A DNA stretch of 64,000 nucleotides from Pseudomonas sp. ok272 (lineage in GTDB: Bacteria > Pseudomonadota > Gammaproteobacteria > Pseudomonadales > Pseudomonadaceae): assembly GCF_900109995.1 (NCBI RefSeq), contig NZ_FOCB01000011.1:90469-154468 (forward strand), given 5' to 3'. The position numbers were made by a program, and so were the translations under genes. Position 1 is the stretch's first letter, and each line of letters opens with the position of its first letter. Positions 24,679-33,722 of the stretch are shown one piece after another. The notes under the pieces were generated by a model, which was not told where the DNA came from, did not search any database, and was given only the letters and a program-made list of their open reading frames with translations.

Positions 24679-25236
24679 TCAGTGTTTGTGGTTCGGGGTG
24701 TTGCCACCGGCATCAATGACCTTGCCGGCGCTGTTGATGTCGCCAGTGGTGCTCAGGGTGCCGTCGACGGTGACAGTGCCCACGAGGACGATCTGGCCAG
24801 CCGCCACCCGCACCTGCTCCGGTGTGACTTCAAACAACGAGGCACCGACCTTGATGGTGACCGTGCCGGCAGGCAGATCGATGGTGTAGGTGTTGGCCTG
24901 CCAGTCGTAGACCAGCGAGCCACCGTCATCGAAGCGCCAGACTTCCACATGGTCGCGGTTGTCTGGTTGGGCACCGGCGTTCCCGTACAGGCCCGGGATG
25001 AAGGTGCCCATGCCGGCGACGCCGCTGGGGCTGAGTAACACGCCCTGCTCGCCCAGGCTCGGTGCCCGCCAGTGCCGCGCCTTGCCCGCCGCCTGGCTGT
25101 GCCAACGGACCCAGGCGCTGGTCCATTCGCCAGCCTGCACCCGAACCATGCCGCCCGGCAGGTCGACGCCGACCACCCGGCACGGCATGAGCATGGCGGC
25201 GATCATGCGGTCGTGCTCGGCAACGGGGTAGCTCAT
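24679..25236 (-). CDS. V: P2 gpV-like baseplate spike
   Basis: 185 aa: an OB-fold N-terminus (residues about 20-100), a triple-stranded beta-helix-type repeat region (VTIKVGASLFEVTPEQVRVA...) and the C-terminal NTPNHKH. The HxH end is the iron-binding tip of P2/phi92-type membrane-piercing spikes. Confidence 0.92.
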   Translation of the reverse strand: MSYPVAEHDRMIAAMLMPCRVVGVDLPGGMVRVQAGEWTSAWVRWHSQAAGKARHWRAPSLGEQGVLLSPSGVAGMGTFIPGLYGNAGAQPDNRDHVEVWRFDDGGSLVYDWQANTYTIDLPAGTVTIKVGASLFEVTPEQVRVAAGQIVLVGTVTVDGTLSTTGDINSAGKVIDAGGNTPNHKH

Positions 25237-25769
25237 TGCAGTTCCTCGGGTTTGATGTAGTCGGCCTCATGACCCGGCCCGGTGTCATGGTTGAAACCGA
25301 ACACCAGGGTGCCGGGCGGCTGGTCGGGCCACGGCCATTGCTCGGTACCGAGGTAGACGGTTTGCGTCCACTCGACCAGCCAGACGGTGTAGCCGTCGAG
25401 TTCCGGGCGGGTCCAGTCCTGGGTGGCTTGGACGAACTCGGCGGGGTCGACAGCCAGGCCCCAGGATTGGGCGCGTAGCAGTACGGCGAGTTGGCTGGCC
25501 AGTTGCATCGCCTGTTGGTGATGCGCACTGCGGATAGGGTCGACGATGATTCGCGCTTCAATCGTGCACTTAAGCGCGGTTTCGCCGGTGCCGATGTCTT
25601 GCGCCGGCTCCATTTGTGTCAGCTCGAGGAACACCGAGGGCAATGGGATGCCTTGGTTTTCCTCGATCTGTGGCCAGAACGCTACCGCCTCAACACCTGG
25701 CAGATGCGCCTGCAGGTGCTGTTCGATGGCGTCGTAGAGTTGATCCAGGCTAAAGGTTTCATCAGACAC
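25233..25769 (-). CDS. Tail completion / head-tail connector protein
   Basis: 178 aa from a GTG at 25769 (VSDETFSLDQLYDAIEQHLQ). A much longer frame upstream to 26327 is open only because it is the shadow of the GPZ gene and is rejected. The core TIEARIIVDPIRSAHHQQAM and the trailing DWTRPELDGYTVWLVEWTQT resemble gp37/R-like tail terminators. It sits where P2 has R/S, overlapping spike gpV by 4 bp. Confidence 0.7.
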   Translation of the reverse strand: MSDETFSLDQLYDAIEQHLQAHLPGVEAVAFWPQIEENQGIPLPSVFLELTQMEPAQDIGTGETALKCTIEARIIVDPIRSAHHQQAMQLASQLAVLLRAQSWGLAVDPAEFVQATQDWTRPELDGYTVWLVEWTQTVYLGTEQWPWPDQPPGTLVFGFNHDTGPGHEADYIKPEELQ

Positions 25770-26418
25770 GGGCGGTCCCCTTGAGGTATTTCTGGAACTC
25801 AAAGTTGAGCTCCTGGGTGAGGATCTCCAGCAGTCGCTCGTCGGCACGTTTGACCCAGCTGTCGAAGTGCGGTCGCACCTGTTCCAGCGAGACCTTGGCC
25901 TTGGCCAGCGGGAAGCGGTTGTCGTTTTCCTCGACAAAGCCGGTGCGTCGCCGGCCCTGGTCGGCGTCGGGATAGTCCTCGGGGTTGAAGTGTTTGCTCG
26001 ATGTGCGGATCCACACATCAGCGCTGCTGCCGTACACCTGTTTGTAGAACGCGCCCTGGTACCGCCGCCCGGCCACCGACACGCCCCGACGATTCTGCCG
26101 GGGCCGGCCGATGCGGCTGGCCTCGATGGCGTTGAGACCAAGCCACAACTTGCCGCGCATCGCCCCACCGCTGACCGGGTACGCTCGCAAGCGCTGCCGG
26201 ACGGCACTGATGGCGATACGTTCCTGCTTGCCGATCTCGCGGGCAATGTGGGTGCGCAGCCAGCCCAGGGTTTTGTTGATCGCCCGACGCTGGGCCGCGG
26301 CGCAGGCCTTGGGCACCAACCGGGCAAAGTCCTGCAACGCCTTGAGGTGCACTGCCGAGGGCTGCAGCGTGAGCATGCCGCCGTCGCGCTTGGAGTGGAT
26401 GTAACTGCCGACGCTCAT
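25762..26418 (-). CDS. Z: Minor tail protein Z (GPZ)-like
   Basis: 218 aa. ACAAAQRRAINKTLGWLRTH near the N-terminus is the hallmark of the lambda GPZ/PF06763 family, which helps join the head to the tail. It overlaps the genes on both sides by 4-8 bp, so it is a tightly coupled reading unit. Confidence 0.82.
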   Translation of the reverse strand: MSVGSYIHSKRDGGMLTLQPSAVHLKALQDFARLVPKACAAAQRRAINKTLGWLRTHIAREIGKQERIAISAVRQRLRAYPVSGGAMRGKLWLGLNAIEASRIGRPRQNRRGVSVAGRRYQGAFYKQVYGSSADVWIRTSSKHFNPEDYPDADQGRRRTGFVEENDNRFPLAKAKVSLEQVRPHFDSWVKRADERLLEILTQELNFEFQKYLKGTARV

Positions 26419-26735
26419 GGGCGCTTCCTCAGAATCAGTGCAACCAGGCCGTCACCGCTGGGCTCCAGTTGCACCAGGTCGTAGTCCCCGCCACCGTCCA
26501 GCACCGGCACGTCGACGCTGACCACCAGGCCCTTGCTCAATCCGCCGGCATCGCTGACGCGGATCTCGAAGCGTGGCTCCCGTGGTGCGTTGGTGGCCTT
26601 GCCGAACTTCACCTGTCTCCAAGGTGCGGAGAACATGCCCAGCACCGGCTCGGCGTAGCCCTCAATCCGGGCGCTGTCGCCGAGGGTTTCGAAGACCACG
26701 TCGTCGATGTCGTCGATCAGCTCGCGGAAGGCCAT
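26415..26735 (-). CDS. Head-tail attachment protein (lambda FII-like)
   Basis: 106 aa from MAFRELIDDIDDVVFETLGD; 120 aa if read from 26777 inside the capsid gene. The length and the LGMFSAPWRQVKFG segment fit the FII head-tail connector of lambda-type heads. It comes 2 bp after the capsid stop, the same order as in lambda. Confidence 0.72.
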   Translation of the reverse strand: MAFRELIDDIDDVVFETLGDSARIEGYAEPVLGMFSAPWRQVKFGKATNAPREPRFEIRVSDAGGLSKGLVVSVDVPVLDGGGDYDLVQLEPSGDGLVALILRKRP

Positions 26736-26737
26736 GG

Positions 26738-27733
26738 TTAGAGTTCCAGGAGGATCTGCGACAGTGGCCGCGTGCACAGGTGCAACGGGTTGGACTGGGC
26801 CTCACCGGCCATGCCCTTGTTGAACGGCAGCGGCTCGATCTTGCTGTAGTACGGGATGCCCTGGGTGTTGACGGTCTCCATGTAGTCGGCCGGGGCGAAG
26901 GTGGAGATGTACAGGTCCGGGACGCCTTCGGCGATCAGCAGCGCCTTATCGTCGTGGATGAAGGACACACCGGCGACCTTGCCGCGATAACGCTCCCAGA
27001 CGATGCCACCGAACTCGAAGCTTTCACGGGCATCACCGCGCAGGGCGGCGGCCTGCATCGTGTTGAGGTAGGTGTCCTTGACCGATTTGTGGACGACCAG
27101 CTTGTTCCAGAAATTCTTACCGCAGAAAGCCCGCGAGCCGGTGCTGGTGATGCTGCCCAGCGCTTCCTCTTGCAGGTCCAGGGCATCGCCGGCCCGCACG
27201 CGCAGTTCGGTCGCTGGATCATTCAAGCCCATGGACAGCTTCTTGCGAGAGACACCAAAGGTCTTGTAGATGTCCAGCAGAACGGTCTTGCCGTCAGCGT
27301 CCAGCACCTGGCCGTTCAAGGCGCCCATGCGCTGGAATTCGTGGGTGGCATCCAACTGGCGACGGGCCTTGGCCAGACGTTTGTTGACCACGTCCTGCAC
27401 CGACTGCAATTCGCTACGGGTGCCGAAGGCACGAATGCCCTGGATCTCGTCGGCCTTGATGGTGAAACGTTCTGGCAGGTGCACAGTGTTGAACGGGATC
27501 ATCTGACGCTTGGTCCCGGACACCACCAGACCGGAGGTGCCACGCTCACCGGCTGGCACCAGGGCCAGGGTGTCGCCGTCCTTCTCGATCTGCACGGTGA
27601 GGGTGGTGATGCCCTCTTCACGGAACAGGCCGAGGCTGCTGATGCGGCCCGGCAGATATTCCTGGTCGTTGATTGCGGCAGTCAGCGAGGAGACGCTAAA
27701 CGCTTCGTCGTCAAAAATGGCGATATCGGCCAT
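26738..27733 (-). CDS. Major capsid protein (lambda gpE family)
   Basis: 331 aa from MADIAIFDDEAFSVSSLTAA. FREEGITTLTVQIEKDGDTL and KRQMIPFNTVHLPERFTIKA are characteristic of lambda gpE/PF03864 capsids. The start at 27733 is favoured by TGGAG eight to nine bases upstream; the ORF start at 27766 would lie in the leader hairpin. Confidence 0.93.
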   Translation of the reverse strand: MADIAIFDDEAFSVSSLTAAINDQEYLPGRISSLGLFREEGITTLTVQIEKDGDTLALVPAGERGTSGLVVSGTKRQMIPFNTVHLPERFTIKADEIQGIRAFGTRSELQSVQDVVNKRLAKARRQLDATHEFQRMGALNGQVLDADGKTVLLDIYKTFGVSRKKLSMGLNDPATELRVRAGDALDLQEEALGSITSTGSRAFCGKNFWNKLVVHKSVKDTYLNTMQAAALRGDARESFEFGGIVWERYRGKVAGVSFIHDDKALLIAEGVPDLYISTFAPADYMETVNTQGIPYYSKIEPLPFNKGMAGEAQSNPLHLCTRPLSQILLEL

Positions 27734-27740
27734 GGGGGTA

Positions 27741-27776
27741 CTCTCCAGATACGAAAAATCCCGCACGCGGCGGGAT
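27741..27776 (-). promoter_or_regulatory. Hairpin leader before major capsid gene
   Basis: Stem ATCCCGC / GCGGGAT (27758-27764, 27770-27776), then TTTTTCGTATCTGGAGAG and the ATG at 27733. One of the six related leaders. Confidence 0.6.
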
Positions 27777-27799
27777 GGATAAAAGGGGGGATGACGGGT

Positions 27800-28144
27800 T
27801 TAGCGCACGATCAGAAAGCGCGTGGCCAGGGCCTTTTCGGCATCGAGGTCGAGGCCGGTCAGATGGGCTTCGCTGATCTCGGCCAGGCGCACCACGGCAC
27901 GAGCACGGCGGACCACGTCGGACTCGCCCAGCGGGCCAAAGAGGATGGCGGTGGCGGTTTCGCTGCCGTCCTCGGCAGTCGGGCTGTACGGCGCAAACTC
28001 GCCGGTAGCGGTGACCAGGCCGAGTACTTGCCCGGGCTCCAGCGCGGGGCCGGCAGCGACGTTGATGGCTTCGCGGGAGATGTTGCCGGCACCCTCGGAC
28101 AGGAGGAATTCACCGGCGTGCATCGGTTCCATTTTGACGGTCAT
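27800..28144 (-). CDS. Head decoration protein (lambda gpD family)
   Basis: 114 aa. MEPMHAGEFLLSEGAGNISR and the C-terminal LDLDAEKALATRFLIVR fit the trimeric head decoration family PF02924 that stabilises expanded capsids. It overlaps the protease gene by 4 bp. Confidence 0.88.
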   Translation of the reverse strand: MTVKMEPMHAGEFLLSEGAGNISREAINVAAGPALEPGQVLGLVTATGEFAPYSPTAEDGSETATAILFGPLGESDVVRRARAVVRLAEISEAHLTGLDLDAEKALATRFLIVR

Positions 28145-29280
28145 GGTCTTGCTCCTTTCGAAGGTTGGGACTGCGCAGCTTTGCGCGCGGCGTAGATCCC
28201 ATTGGGGTCGGGTTGTTTGGCCTGGGTTTGCGCGAGGGGCGCTGGATCGTCGGCTTGGGGCAGGCTGTTGTCGATTTCAAAGCCGCCGGTGCCGCTGACC
28301 AGTTTGTCGAAGAGCTTGGCGCGCACCGCAGCCGTGTCGAGTCCGGCCTTGACGAAGCCCTCGGTTAACTGCGGCAAGCGCGCCGCAATGCACAGATCGC
28401 GGGTGGCCTTGGCCTGGGTCAAGGCAGCCTGGACCGTGGCCTGGTCGGCGAGCCGGGTCGCGGCGATCAAGGGTTCGATCAGGTTACTGATGCCGGCCTG
28501 GGTGCAGGACTGCGTGATCAGCAGCGCCAAGGCCGTTTGGTCGACGACCGGGTCTGGCTCAGGCTCGGGCAGCATTGCGGGTGGTTCGGGTTCCGCCAGT
28601 TGATCGAGCAGGGTCTTGGGCGTGTGCTGGTACTTCTGCATCAGCGAGCCCTGACCCAGGCAGGCCTTGATCTGTACGCCCTCGCCCACTTCGTCAGCTA
28701 AGCCCAGGGCCACGGCTTCGCTGGCGGTCAGCCAGGTTTCGGCATTGACCAGGCGCCGCAGCTCGACTTCGTCGATGTCCGGCGCCTTGGCCTTGTAGGC
28801 TGAGATGATGACTTCCAGGGCCTGGTCGAGGGCAACCGCGACCTTGCGCAGCTCCTCGGCATCGCCGGAGGCGTAGGTCCAAGGGTTGTGGATCATCATC
28901 AAGGCGTTGCTCGCAATGACCACTCGCTTGGCGCCACACACCGCGACGCTGGCCGCACTGGCGGCCAACGCATCGATGCGCCCGGTGCAGCGCTCGCCCA
29001 GCCGGGCCAGGGCGTTGTGGATGGCCAGGCCGTCGAACAACTCACCGCCGATACTGTTGAAGGCCACGACAATCGGCGACACGCCGTCGTCCAGCGCTGC
29101 CAGGTCACGCACGAACTGATTGGCGGTGATGCCCCAGGTGCCAATCTCGCCGTAGACGTAGACCTCGATGGTGCGCTGTTCAGCTTCACCGCTGGCCTTG
29201 AGGCTGTACCAGTGTTTGTCCTGGATCGGCAGTTGGCCGGCCAGGGTATTGAAGATGCGTTGGGTGGGGAACGGGGTCAT
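28141..29280 (-). CDS. ClpP-like head maturation protease, fused to scaffold region
   Basis: 379 aa from MTPFPTQRIFNTLAGQLPIQ. The first 210 residues are a ClpP-fold serine protease: nucleophile in DALAASAASVAVCGA and catalytic His in MMIHNPWTYASGDAEE. The C-terminal 150 residues are Ala/Gln/Pro-rich, like the lambda-type scaffold tail used in prohead assembly. The ATG at 29280 overlaps the portal stop (ATGA). Confidence 0.9.
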   Translation of the reverse strand: MTPFPTQRIFNTLAGQLPIQDKHWYSLKASGEAEQRTIEVYVYGEIGTWGITANQFVRDLAALDDGVSPIVVAFNSIGGELFDGLAIHNALARLGERCTGRIDALAASAASVAVCGAKRVVIASNALMMIHNPWTYASGDAEELRKVAVALDQALEVIISAYKAKAPDIDEVELRRLVNAETWLTASEAVALGLADEVGEGVQIKACLGQGSLMQKYQHTPKTLLDQLAEPEPPAMLPEPEPDPVVDQTALALLITQSCTQAGISNLIEPLIAATRLADQATVQAALTQAKATRDLCIAARLPQLTEGFVKAGLDTAAVRAKLFDKLVSGTGGFEIDNSLPQADDPAPLAQTQAKQPDPNGIYAARKAAQSQPSKGARP

Positions 29281-30761
29281 GGTTTCTCCTGGTCGTCGTG
29301 TGGCACGTCGACCTCGACGAGGGTGCGGTAGTTGAGGCCCAGGTCTCGGGCACGTTGGGCATCGGCGGCGTTTTCCGCATCGACCGTTTCGGCGTCGTAG
29401 CCGGTGCGCAGGCACATCTCGCTGCGCGAGCCGAAGCCGGCGTTGACTTCAAGCATGCGCGCCTGCACGTCCTGGACTGGTTGGATGTAGGCCCAGCCTT
29501 GCGGCACCCAGCGCGTGCGTAGGAATTCGCGGCGGCGACTGGCGTAGTCCGGCAGGTCGATCACCCCCGCGAGCACGGCCATGTCCAGCCAGGCAGCCCG
29601 CACCGGGCGGCACAGCTGGTGGACGTAGACGTTGAATTGCAGTTGCTCCAGACGGCGGCGGAACTCGTTGAGCACCACCCGCAGCGCCCGGTCGTTGATC
29701 CCGCGCATGTCGCCGGTGAGGATCTCGTAGGGTGTGTCGGTACCGGCTGCAGCGGCCATCAGTTGCTGCCGCATGAAGTCTGGATAGTTGTTGCCGGCGT
29801 CTGGTGGCTTGGAGAATTCGACTTCCTCCCCTGCCCCCAGCTCCTGCATGGTCCCGGGCTCCAGGGCGACCATGGGGGTGAAGCCGTCGCGGTCGGCGTT
29901 CAACGGCATCCCGGTGACCGGATCACGTGGTTGTTGTACAGAGTCCGGCGCCGGGCGCTTGATGAAACCGGCGAACAGGTTGGAAACCTCCTGACGGAAC
30001 AGCACCGCGTCATCGTAGTTGTCCAGACTGCGCAGGCGCTTGAGCACGGGCGACAGACGCGGCACCCCGCGCAACTGGCCCGGTTCCAACGGTTCGAAGA
30101 TGTGCAGCACCTGACTGGCCGGCACCCGCACCAGTTGGTTGTAGCCGGCGTTGAGCGACGACGCATCGCGCGGGTGCGAGCGATACATCCAGTACGCCAC
30201 CCGTTTGCCGGCCGGGGTGAATTCGATCCCGGCACGGATGATGTTGCCGTTTTTCGCCGGTTCGAACTTGTCGTGGGGCACGAACTCCGGCGCCAGGGTT
30301 TGCAGTTGCAGCGGTACCGCCAGGCCTTCGTCCAGCCCGCGAGGCCGCAAGCGCACGAAGCACTCGCCCGCTGTTTCGACGGTGCGCGCCACCAGCGCCT
30401 GCTGGCCGTAGAAGTCGCACAGGCCATCGGCGTCTGACTCGTCGACCCAGTCTTCCCAGAACTCCTGGAGCAGTCCGCGTAGGGTTTCATCCTTGATTTT
30501 CGGACGCGGTGTGATGCCGGTGCCGATCAGGTTGCTGATGCGTTTGTTGATGGCGTTGGAGGCGTAGGGATCGTTGCGCACCGCCGCCCGCGAACGGGCG
30601 CGCAGGTTGCGCAAGGCCGGGGTGTTGATGCTGTTGATGCCGTTGTCAGAGGCGTCCCAACTGGCGGATCTGCGACCCTCTCCGGCGCCTTCGTAGCTGG
30701 CCTTGATGTTGGACGGCAGCACGAACCCGTTGCGGGTCAACGTCGGAAAGTGTCGAGCCAT
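29277..30761 (-). CDS. Portal protein (lambda gpB family)
   Basis: 494 aa. NTPALRNLRARSRAAVRNDP followed by AINKRISNLIGTGITPR, and later LRGVPRLSPVLKRLRSLDNY, are typical of PF05136 lambda-type portals. Dodecameric DNA entry channel at one capsid vertex. Its start shares one base with the gpW stop. Confidence 0.93.
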   Translation of the reverse strand: MARHFPTLTRNGFVLPSNIKASYEGAGEGRRSASWDASDNGINSINTPALRNLRARSRAAVRNDPYASNAINKRISNLIGTGITPRPKIKDETLRGLLQEFWEDWVDESDADGLCDFYGQQALVARTVETAGECFVRLRPRGLDEGLAVPLQLQTLAPEFVPHDKFEPAKNGNIIRAGIEFTPAGKRVAYWMYRSHPRDASSLNAGYNQLVRVPASQVLHIFEPLEPGQLRGVPRLSPVLKRLRSLDNYDDAVLFRQEVSNLFAGFIKRPAPDSVQQPRDPVTGMPLNADRDGFTPMVALEPGTMQELGAGEEVEFSKPPDAGNNYPDFMRQQLMAAAAGTDTPYEILTGDMRGINDRALRVVLNEFRRRLEQLQFNVYVHQLCRPVRAAWLDMAVLAGVIDLPDYASRRREFLRTRWVPQGWAYIQPVQDVQARMLEVNAGFGSRSEMCLRTGYDAETVDAENAADAQRARDLGLNYRTLVEVDVPHDDQEKP

Positions 30762-30967
30762 TAGAGTCCCTTGCCTGCGTGGTAGAGCCGAACCACGCGA
30801 GAGCGCGGGCCGGCGGCGTTGGTCAATGAGCTGCGGATCTCTTCGCGAGCCCGCAGCAGTTCGTCGACGGTGCGGTATTCGACGGTACGGTCGCTGTAGC
30901 GCACGGTCTTTTCACCGCGTGCGATGGCGCGCTCGATGGCGTCGAGGTGTTTTTGGGTAAAGGACAT
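30761..30967 (-). CDS. Head-tail joining protein gpW
   Basis: 68 aa from MSFTQKHLDAIERAIARGEK, with RTVEYRTVDELLRAREEIR in the middle: the compact gpW fold of lambda-type head completion proteins. The in-frame extension to 31075 is antisense shadow of other coding and was not used. Confidence 0.9.
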   Translation of the reverse strand: MSFTQKHLDAIERAIARGEKTVRYSDRTVEYRTVDELLRAREEIRSSLTNAAGPRSRVVRLYHAGKGL

Positions 30968-31013
30968 GGGGGGCTGCTCTGAAAGAGGTGCTGCCGGTGT
31001 GATATAAAAACCG

Positions 31014-31265
31014 TCAGACGAAGTTCTGGTTGCGCGACGAGATCTCTTGCCGAAAGCTGCCACCGGCCAACACATGGGTCAGCGCTTCTGCCAGTTCCTC
31101 TGACGGAACATCCGGTAATCGCATGCGCCAGTAAGTGCGGGCACGCACCCAGTCCATTCGTCCTGTTAGCTGATCGGCCACCACCCGACGCAGTTCCTGC
31201 TGGAGTTCGGCAGCGGTTTTAACTTTTTTCGCGCGTTGCGCCTTTTCTTCGGAGTTTTCTGACAT
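31014..31265 (-). CDS. Small protein between terminase and gpW, unknown
   Basis: 83 aa from MSENSEEKAQRAKKVKTAAE; helical, charged, with LPDVPSEELAEALTHVLAGG. A good TTGGAG sits 5 bases before the ATG. Its start codon overlaps the start codon of the divergent gene at 31264 (shared CATG). It may be a phage morphogenesis accessory; no family recognised. Confidence 0.62.
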   Translation of the reverse strand: MSENSEEKAQRAKKVKTAAELQQELRRVVADQLTGRMDWVRARTYWRMRLPDVPSEELAEALTHVLAGGSFRQEISSRNQNFV

Positions 31266-31701
31266 GGCTGTCTCCAATATTGACCAATTCAATGAGATCA
31301 CTGGATTGGTTCTAGCTGAGCTGTATGCCAAATTCCCAGTTCCGAAATCACTCGTACCAGAGGATTTCGTCCAACCCGCAACACGTTGGTGTGACTTCAT
31401 GTGCGCTGACATACCTAACGAGAACGCAGAGTTTTTTATCGCGACTGTTCGTTGGCTGGAGTCTTCCGGTTATCTCACTTTCAAGGACTGCACCCAGTAT
31501 TACGCGGAAGATGTGGTCCTCACTGCGGCCGGTCTCGAAGTCCTAAAAGCCTCGCCGAGCAGCCTTGATAAAGGTCCCACTTTTGGACAAAGCATCACTG
31601 CGGCAGCAAAGGAAGGCGGGAAGGAAACGTTGCGCACAACTGTCTCCGAAATGATCGCATTTGGGACCAGATACATAGGCCCAGTTATCGGGCTTTCTTG
31701 A
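31264..31701 (+). CDS. 145-aa moron inserted in the head module, unknown
   Basis: Reads against the late operon between TerL and gpW. The start MAVSNIDQFNEITGLVLAEL is followed by a winged-helix-like segment (FIATVRWLESSGYLTFKDCT), then ALTAAGLEVLKASP-like sequence (VVLTAAGLEVLKASPSSLDK) and a hydrophobic C-terminus. The first part resembles small DNA-binding or TA-like regulators, but the family is not known to me. GGAG is present ten bases upstream, inside the opposite gene. It ends 4 bp before the TerL stop. Confidence 0.68.
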   Translation: MAVSNIDQFNEITGLVLAELYAKFPVPKSLVPEDFVQPATRWCDFMCADIPNENAEFFIATVRWLESSGYLTFKDCTQYYAEDVVLTAAGLEVLKASPSSLDKGPTFGQSITAAAKEGGKETLRTTVSEMIAFGTRYIGPVIGLS

Positions 31702-31705
31702 CTGG

Positions 31706-33718
31706 TCATCGCCTCTTCAAGTAACCGCTGCTGGAGCTGCGGCGTTGCGTTGCGGCCTGATGCGGTTGGGCAACAGGTGCGGCAAGTTGTGGTGCTGGTT
31801 GTGACTGCCGAGCAACTGTGGGTGCCGGGGTTTCGTCCGGCTCACGTTGCACGGGCTTGCTGGTCTGCGCATCGTCGAACAGCCCGGCCTGGGCCAGCGA
31901 TTGCCGCACCCGCTCCCAGTCGTGTTCCTGGTAACGGTTGATGCCCAGGTAATGGGCCATGGCCAGGCAGTACACCATCAGGTCGAGGGCTTCGTTGCGC
32001 TCGGCCTTGCCTTTGACCCATTCGATGCGCTTATGACCGCGCACGTAGCGGGCAACCTTGCGTTCGGCCACGCATTGGGCGAAGAACTCATCCGGCAGGT
32101 CATTGGCAAAGTGCAGCGCGCCCGGCCCGTCAGGGAATGGGTAGCGGTTGTAGATCCAGTCCTTGGCGGTGTCGGTGCCGACGAACCACAGTTCGGCGCC
32201 GCCACGTTCGGTCTGGCCTTTCCAGGTCACATCGACCATGGACGGGCGCTGGGCGATCACCGGCTTGCCGGGTTTGCTCGCGCCTTTGATGGCGAAGATG
32301 TTGCGCCAGCGACGCACGCGGCAGAACTGGTAGACCTCGTCGGTGTGGTGGCCGCCGGAGTCGACGCCGGTGGCGAGGATCGCCAGCGCGACGCCGCACG
32401 GATGCCGGTAGCGGGCCTTGAGTTTTTCATCGAGCACGCCCCAGGTGCGCTCGTCTGCGGGGTCGCCCCAGATGACCTGGTGATCAACGACCCAGCGTTC
32501 CATACCGACGCCGAAGCCGGTGACCATCAGTTCCAGGCGGTTGGCCTGGACGTCGACGGCGCCGGTGAGCATGAGTACACCGGCGGGCATGCTGCCGAGG
32601 GTGTACAGCTCCAGACGCGCCCGAGCGATCAGCACTTCGGCCTTGGTTTGCTCTTGCGCGCTGTCCCAGACCTTGGCCAGGCGAGTGTTATAGAACACCT
32701 GCATCAGGCCCATGTCGCCCTTGACCTGGGCTTTCTTGGCCTCTTCAAATTCCTTGGCCAGGGTGCGCCATTCCAGCCAACCCATCGGCGAGTACAAGGC
32801 GTTGAGATGGAAGCCAATGGTCTCGCCATCGCCTTTGCCATGGGCGCGCCACTCGCCACGGGCAAGCATATTGCCCTTGTGGTGCTCCTCGATCAGCACG
32901 TCGCAGTCGGTGTTCGCGCACTGGTAGTGGACGATGTTGAAGTCGTCGCTGTAGTGCAGGCGCTCCCATTCCAGGACCTGCATGTGGCAGCAGGTCGGAC
33001 ACGGCACGTAGTAGTGGCGCTGGTCGCTGGAGTCGAACAGGTCGGCGATCCGCGAGGCCCCCTTGATGGTGGGTGAGCTGGAGAAGTAGATCTTGGCGTT
33101 GCGGCCGAAGTTGGTCGCTCGGGTTTCCGCCAAGCCGATGGGGTCACCCTCCTGGCCGACGTCGTTTTCCCAGCGGTCAACCTCGTCGCCGTAGATGTAG
33201 CGTGCCGACAGTTCCGACAGGTTGGCCGCCGAGCCGGCGGTGGTGACGTACAACGAACCGCCTTCAAACTCCTTGGTGTCCATGGTGTTGCGCGCATCCC
33301 GCGAGCGGCTGGTGGCCACTCGTTCGCGTAACGCCGGGGTAGCCTTGATGGTCTTGCTGATGCGCCCCGAAACACGCTTGGCCAAGCCCAGGCTGGGCAG
33401 CAGTGCAAGGATGTTGGACGGTGCCATGTGGATCAGGCCGCCCATCCAGTTGAGCGCAATCTGGGTTTTCATCAGCTGCGAGGCGACCATGGTCACGACC
33501 CGCCGACACGGGTGAGCCGGTGACAGGCAGCGCATGGGCTCGCGGGCATATGGCGTCCGGGCCGTGTGGTACTGGCCGGGCTCCGGGGCGCCGGTGTCTC
33601 GCGGGATGCGCATGTATTCGTCGGCCCATTCGTCGATCCACAGGTCGGGATCGGGTCGCAGCCCACGGAAATACGCCTCGCGGTACACCTTGTCACCGTC
33701 AGGGTATTCCGTGTGCAT
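31706..33718 (-). CDS. Terminase large subunit (lambda gpA family)
   Basis: 670 aa. The ATPase part holds RRVVTMVASQLMKTQIALNW and YIYGDEVDRWENDVGQEGDP (Walker B-like DEVD). A Cys-rich zinc region (CPTCCHMQ...CANTDC) and a C-terminal nuclease part with TGAVDVQANRLELMVTGFGV follow. All this is PF05876, the gpA endonuclease that cuts cos DNA and drives packaging. The C-terminus is Gln/Pro/Ala-rich. Confidence 0.94.
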   Translation of the reverse strand: MHTEYPDGDKVYREAYFRGLRPDPDLWIDEWADEYMRIPRDTGAPEPGQYHTARTPYAREPMRCLSPAHPCRRVVTMVASQLMKTQIALNWMGGLIHMAPSNILALLPSLGLAKRVSGRISKTIKATPALRERVATSRSRDARNTMDTKEFEGGSLYVTTAGSAANLSELSARYIYGDEVDRWENDVGQEGDPIGLAETRATNFGRNAKIYFSSSPTIKGASRIADLFDSSDQRHYYVPCPTCCHMQVLEWERLHYSDDFNIVHYQCANTDCDVLIEEHHKGNMLARGEWRAHGKGDGETIGFHLNALYSPMGWLEWRTLAKEFEEAKKAQVKGDMGLMQVFYNTRLAKVWDSAQEQTKAEVLIARARLELYTLGSMPAGVLMLTGAVDVQANRLELMVTGFGVGMERWVVDHQVIWGDPADERTWGVLDEKLKARYRHPCGVALAILATGVDSGGHHTDEVYQFCRVRRWRNIFAIKGASKPGKPVIAQRPSMVDVTWKGQTERGGAELWFVGTDTAKDWIYNRYPFPDGPGALHFANDLPDEFFAQCVAERKVARYVRGHKRIEWVKGKAERNEALDLMVYCLAMAHYLGINRYQEHDWERVRQSLAQAGLFDDAQTSKPVQREPDETPAPTVARQSQPAPQLAAPVAQPHQAATQRRSSSSGYLKRR

Positions 33719-33722
33719 GGGA

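Noticed and set aside
25770..26327. N-terminal extension of the connector gene that ends at 25233
   Set aside because: Extension lies wholly in the GPZ gene in another frame and is Arg/Ser/Pro-rich junk; the GTG at 25769 fits operon overlap.
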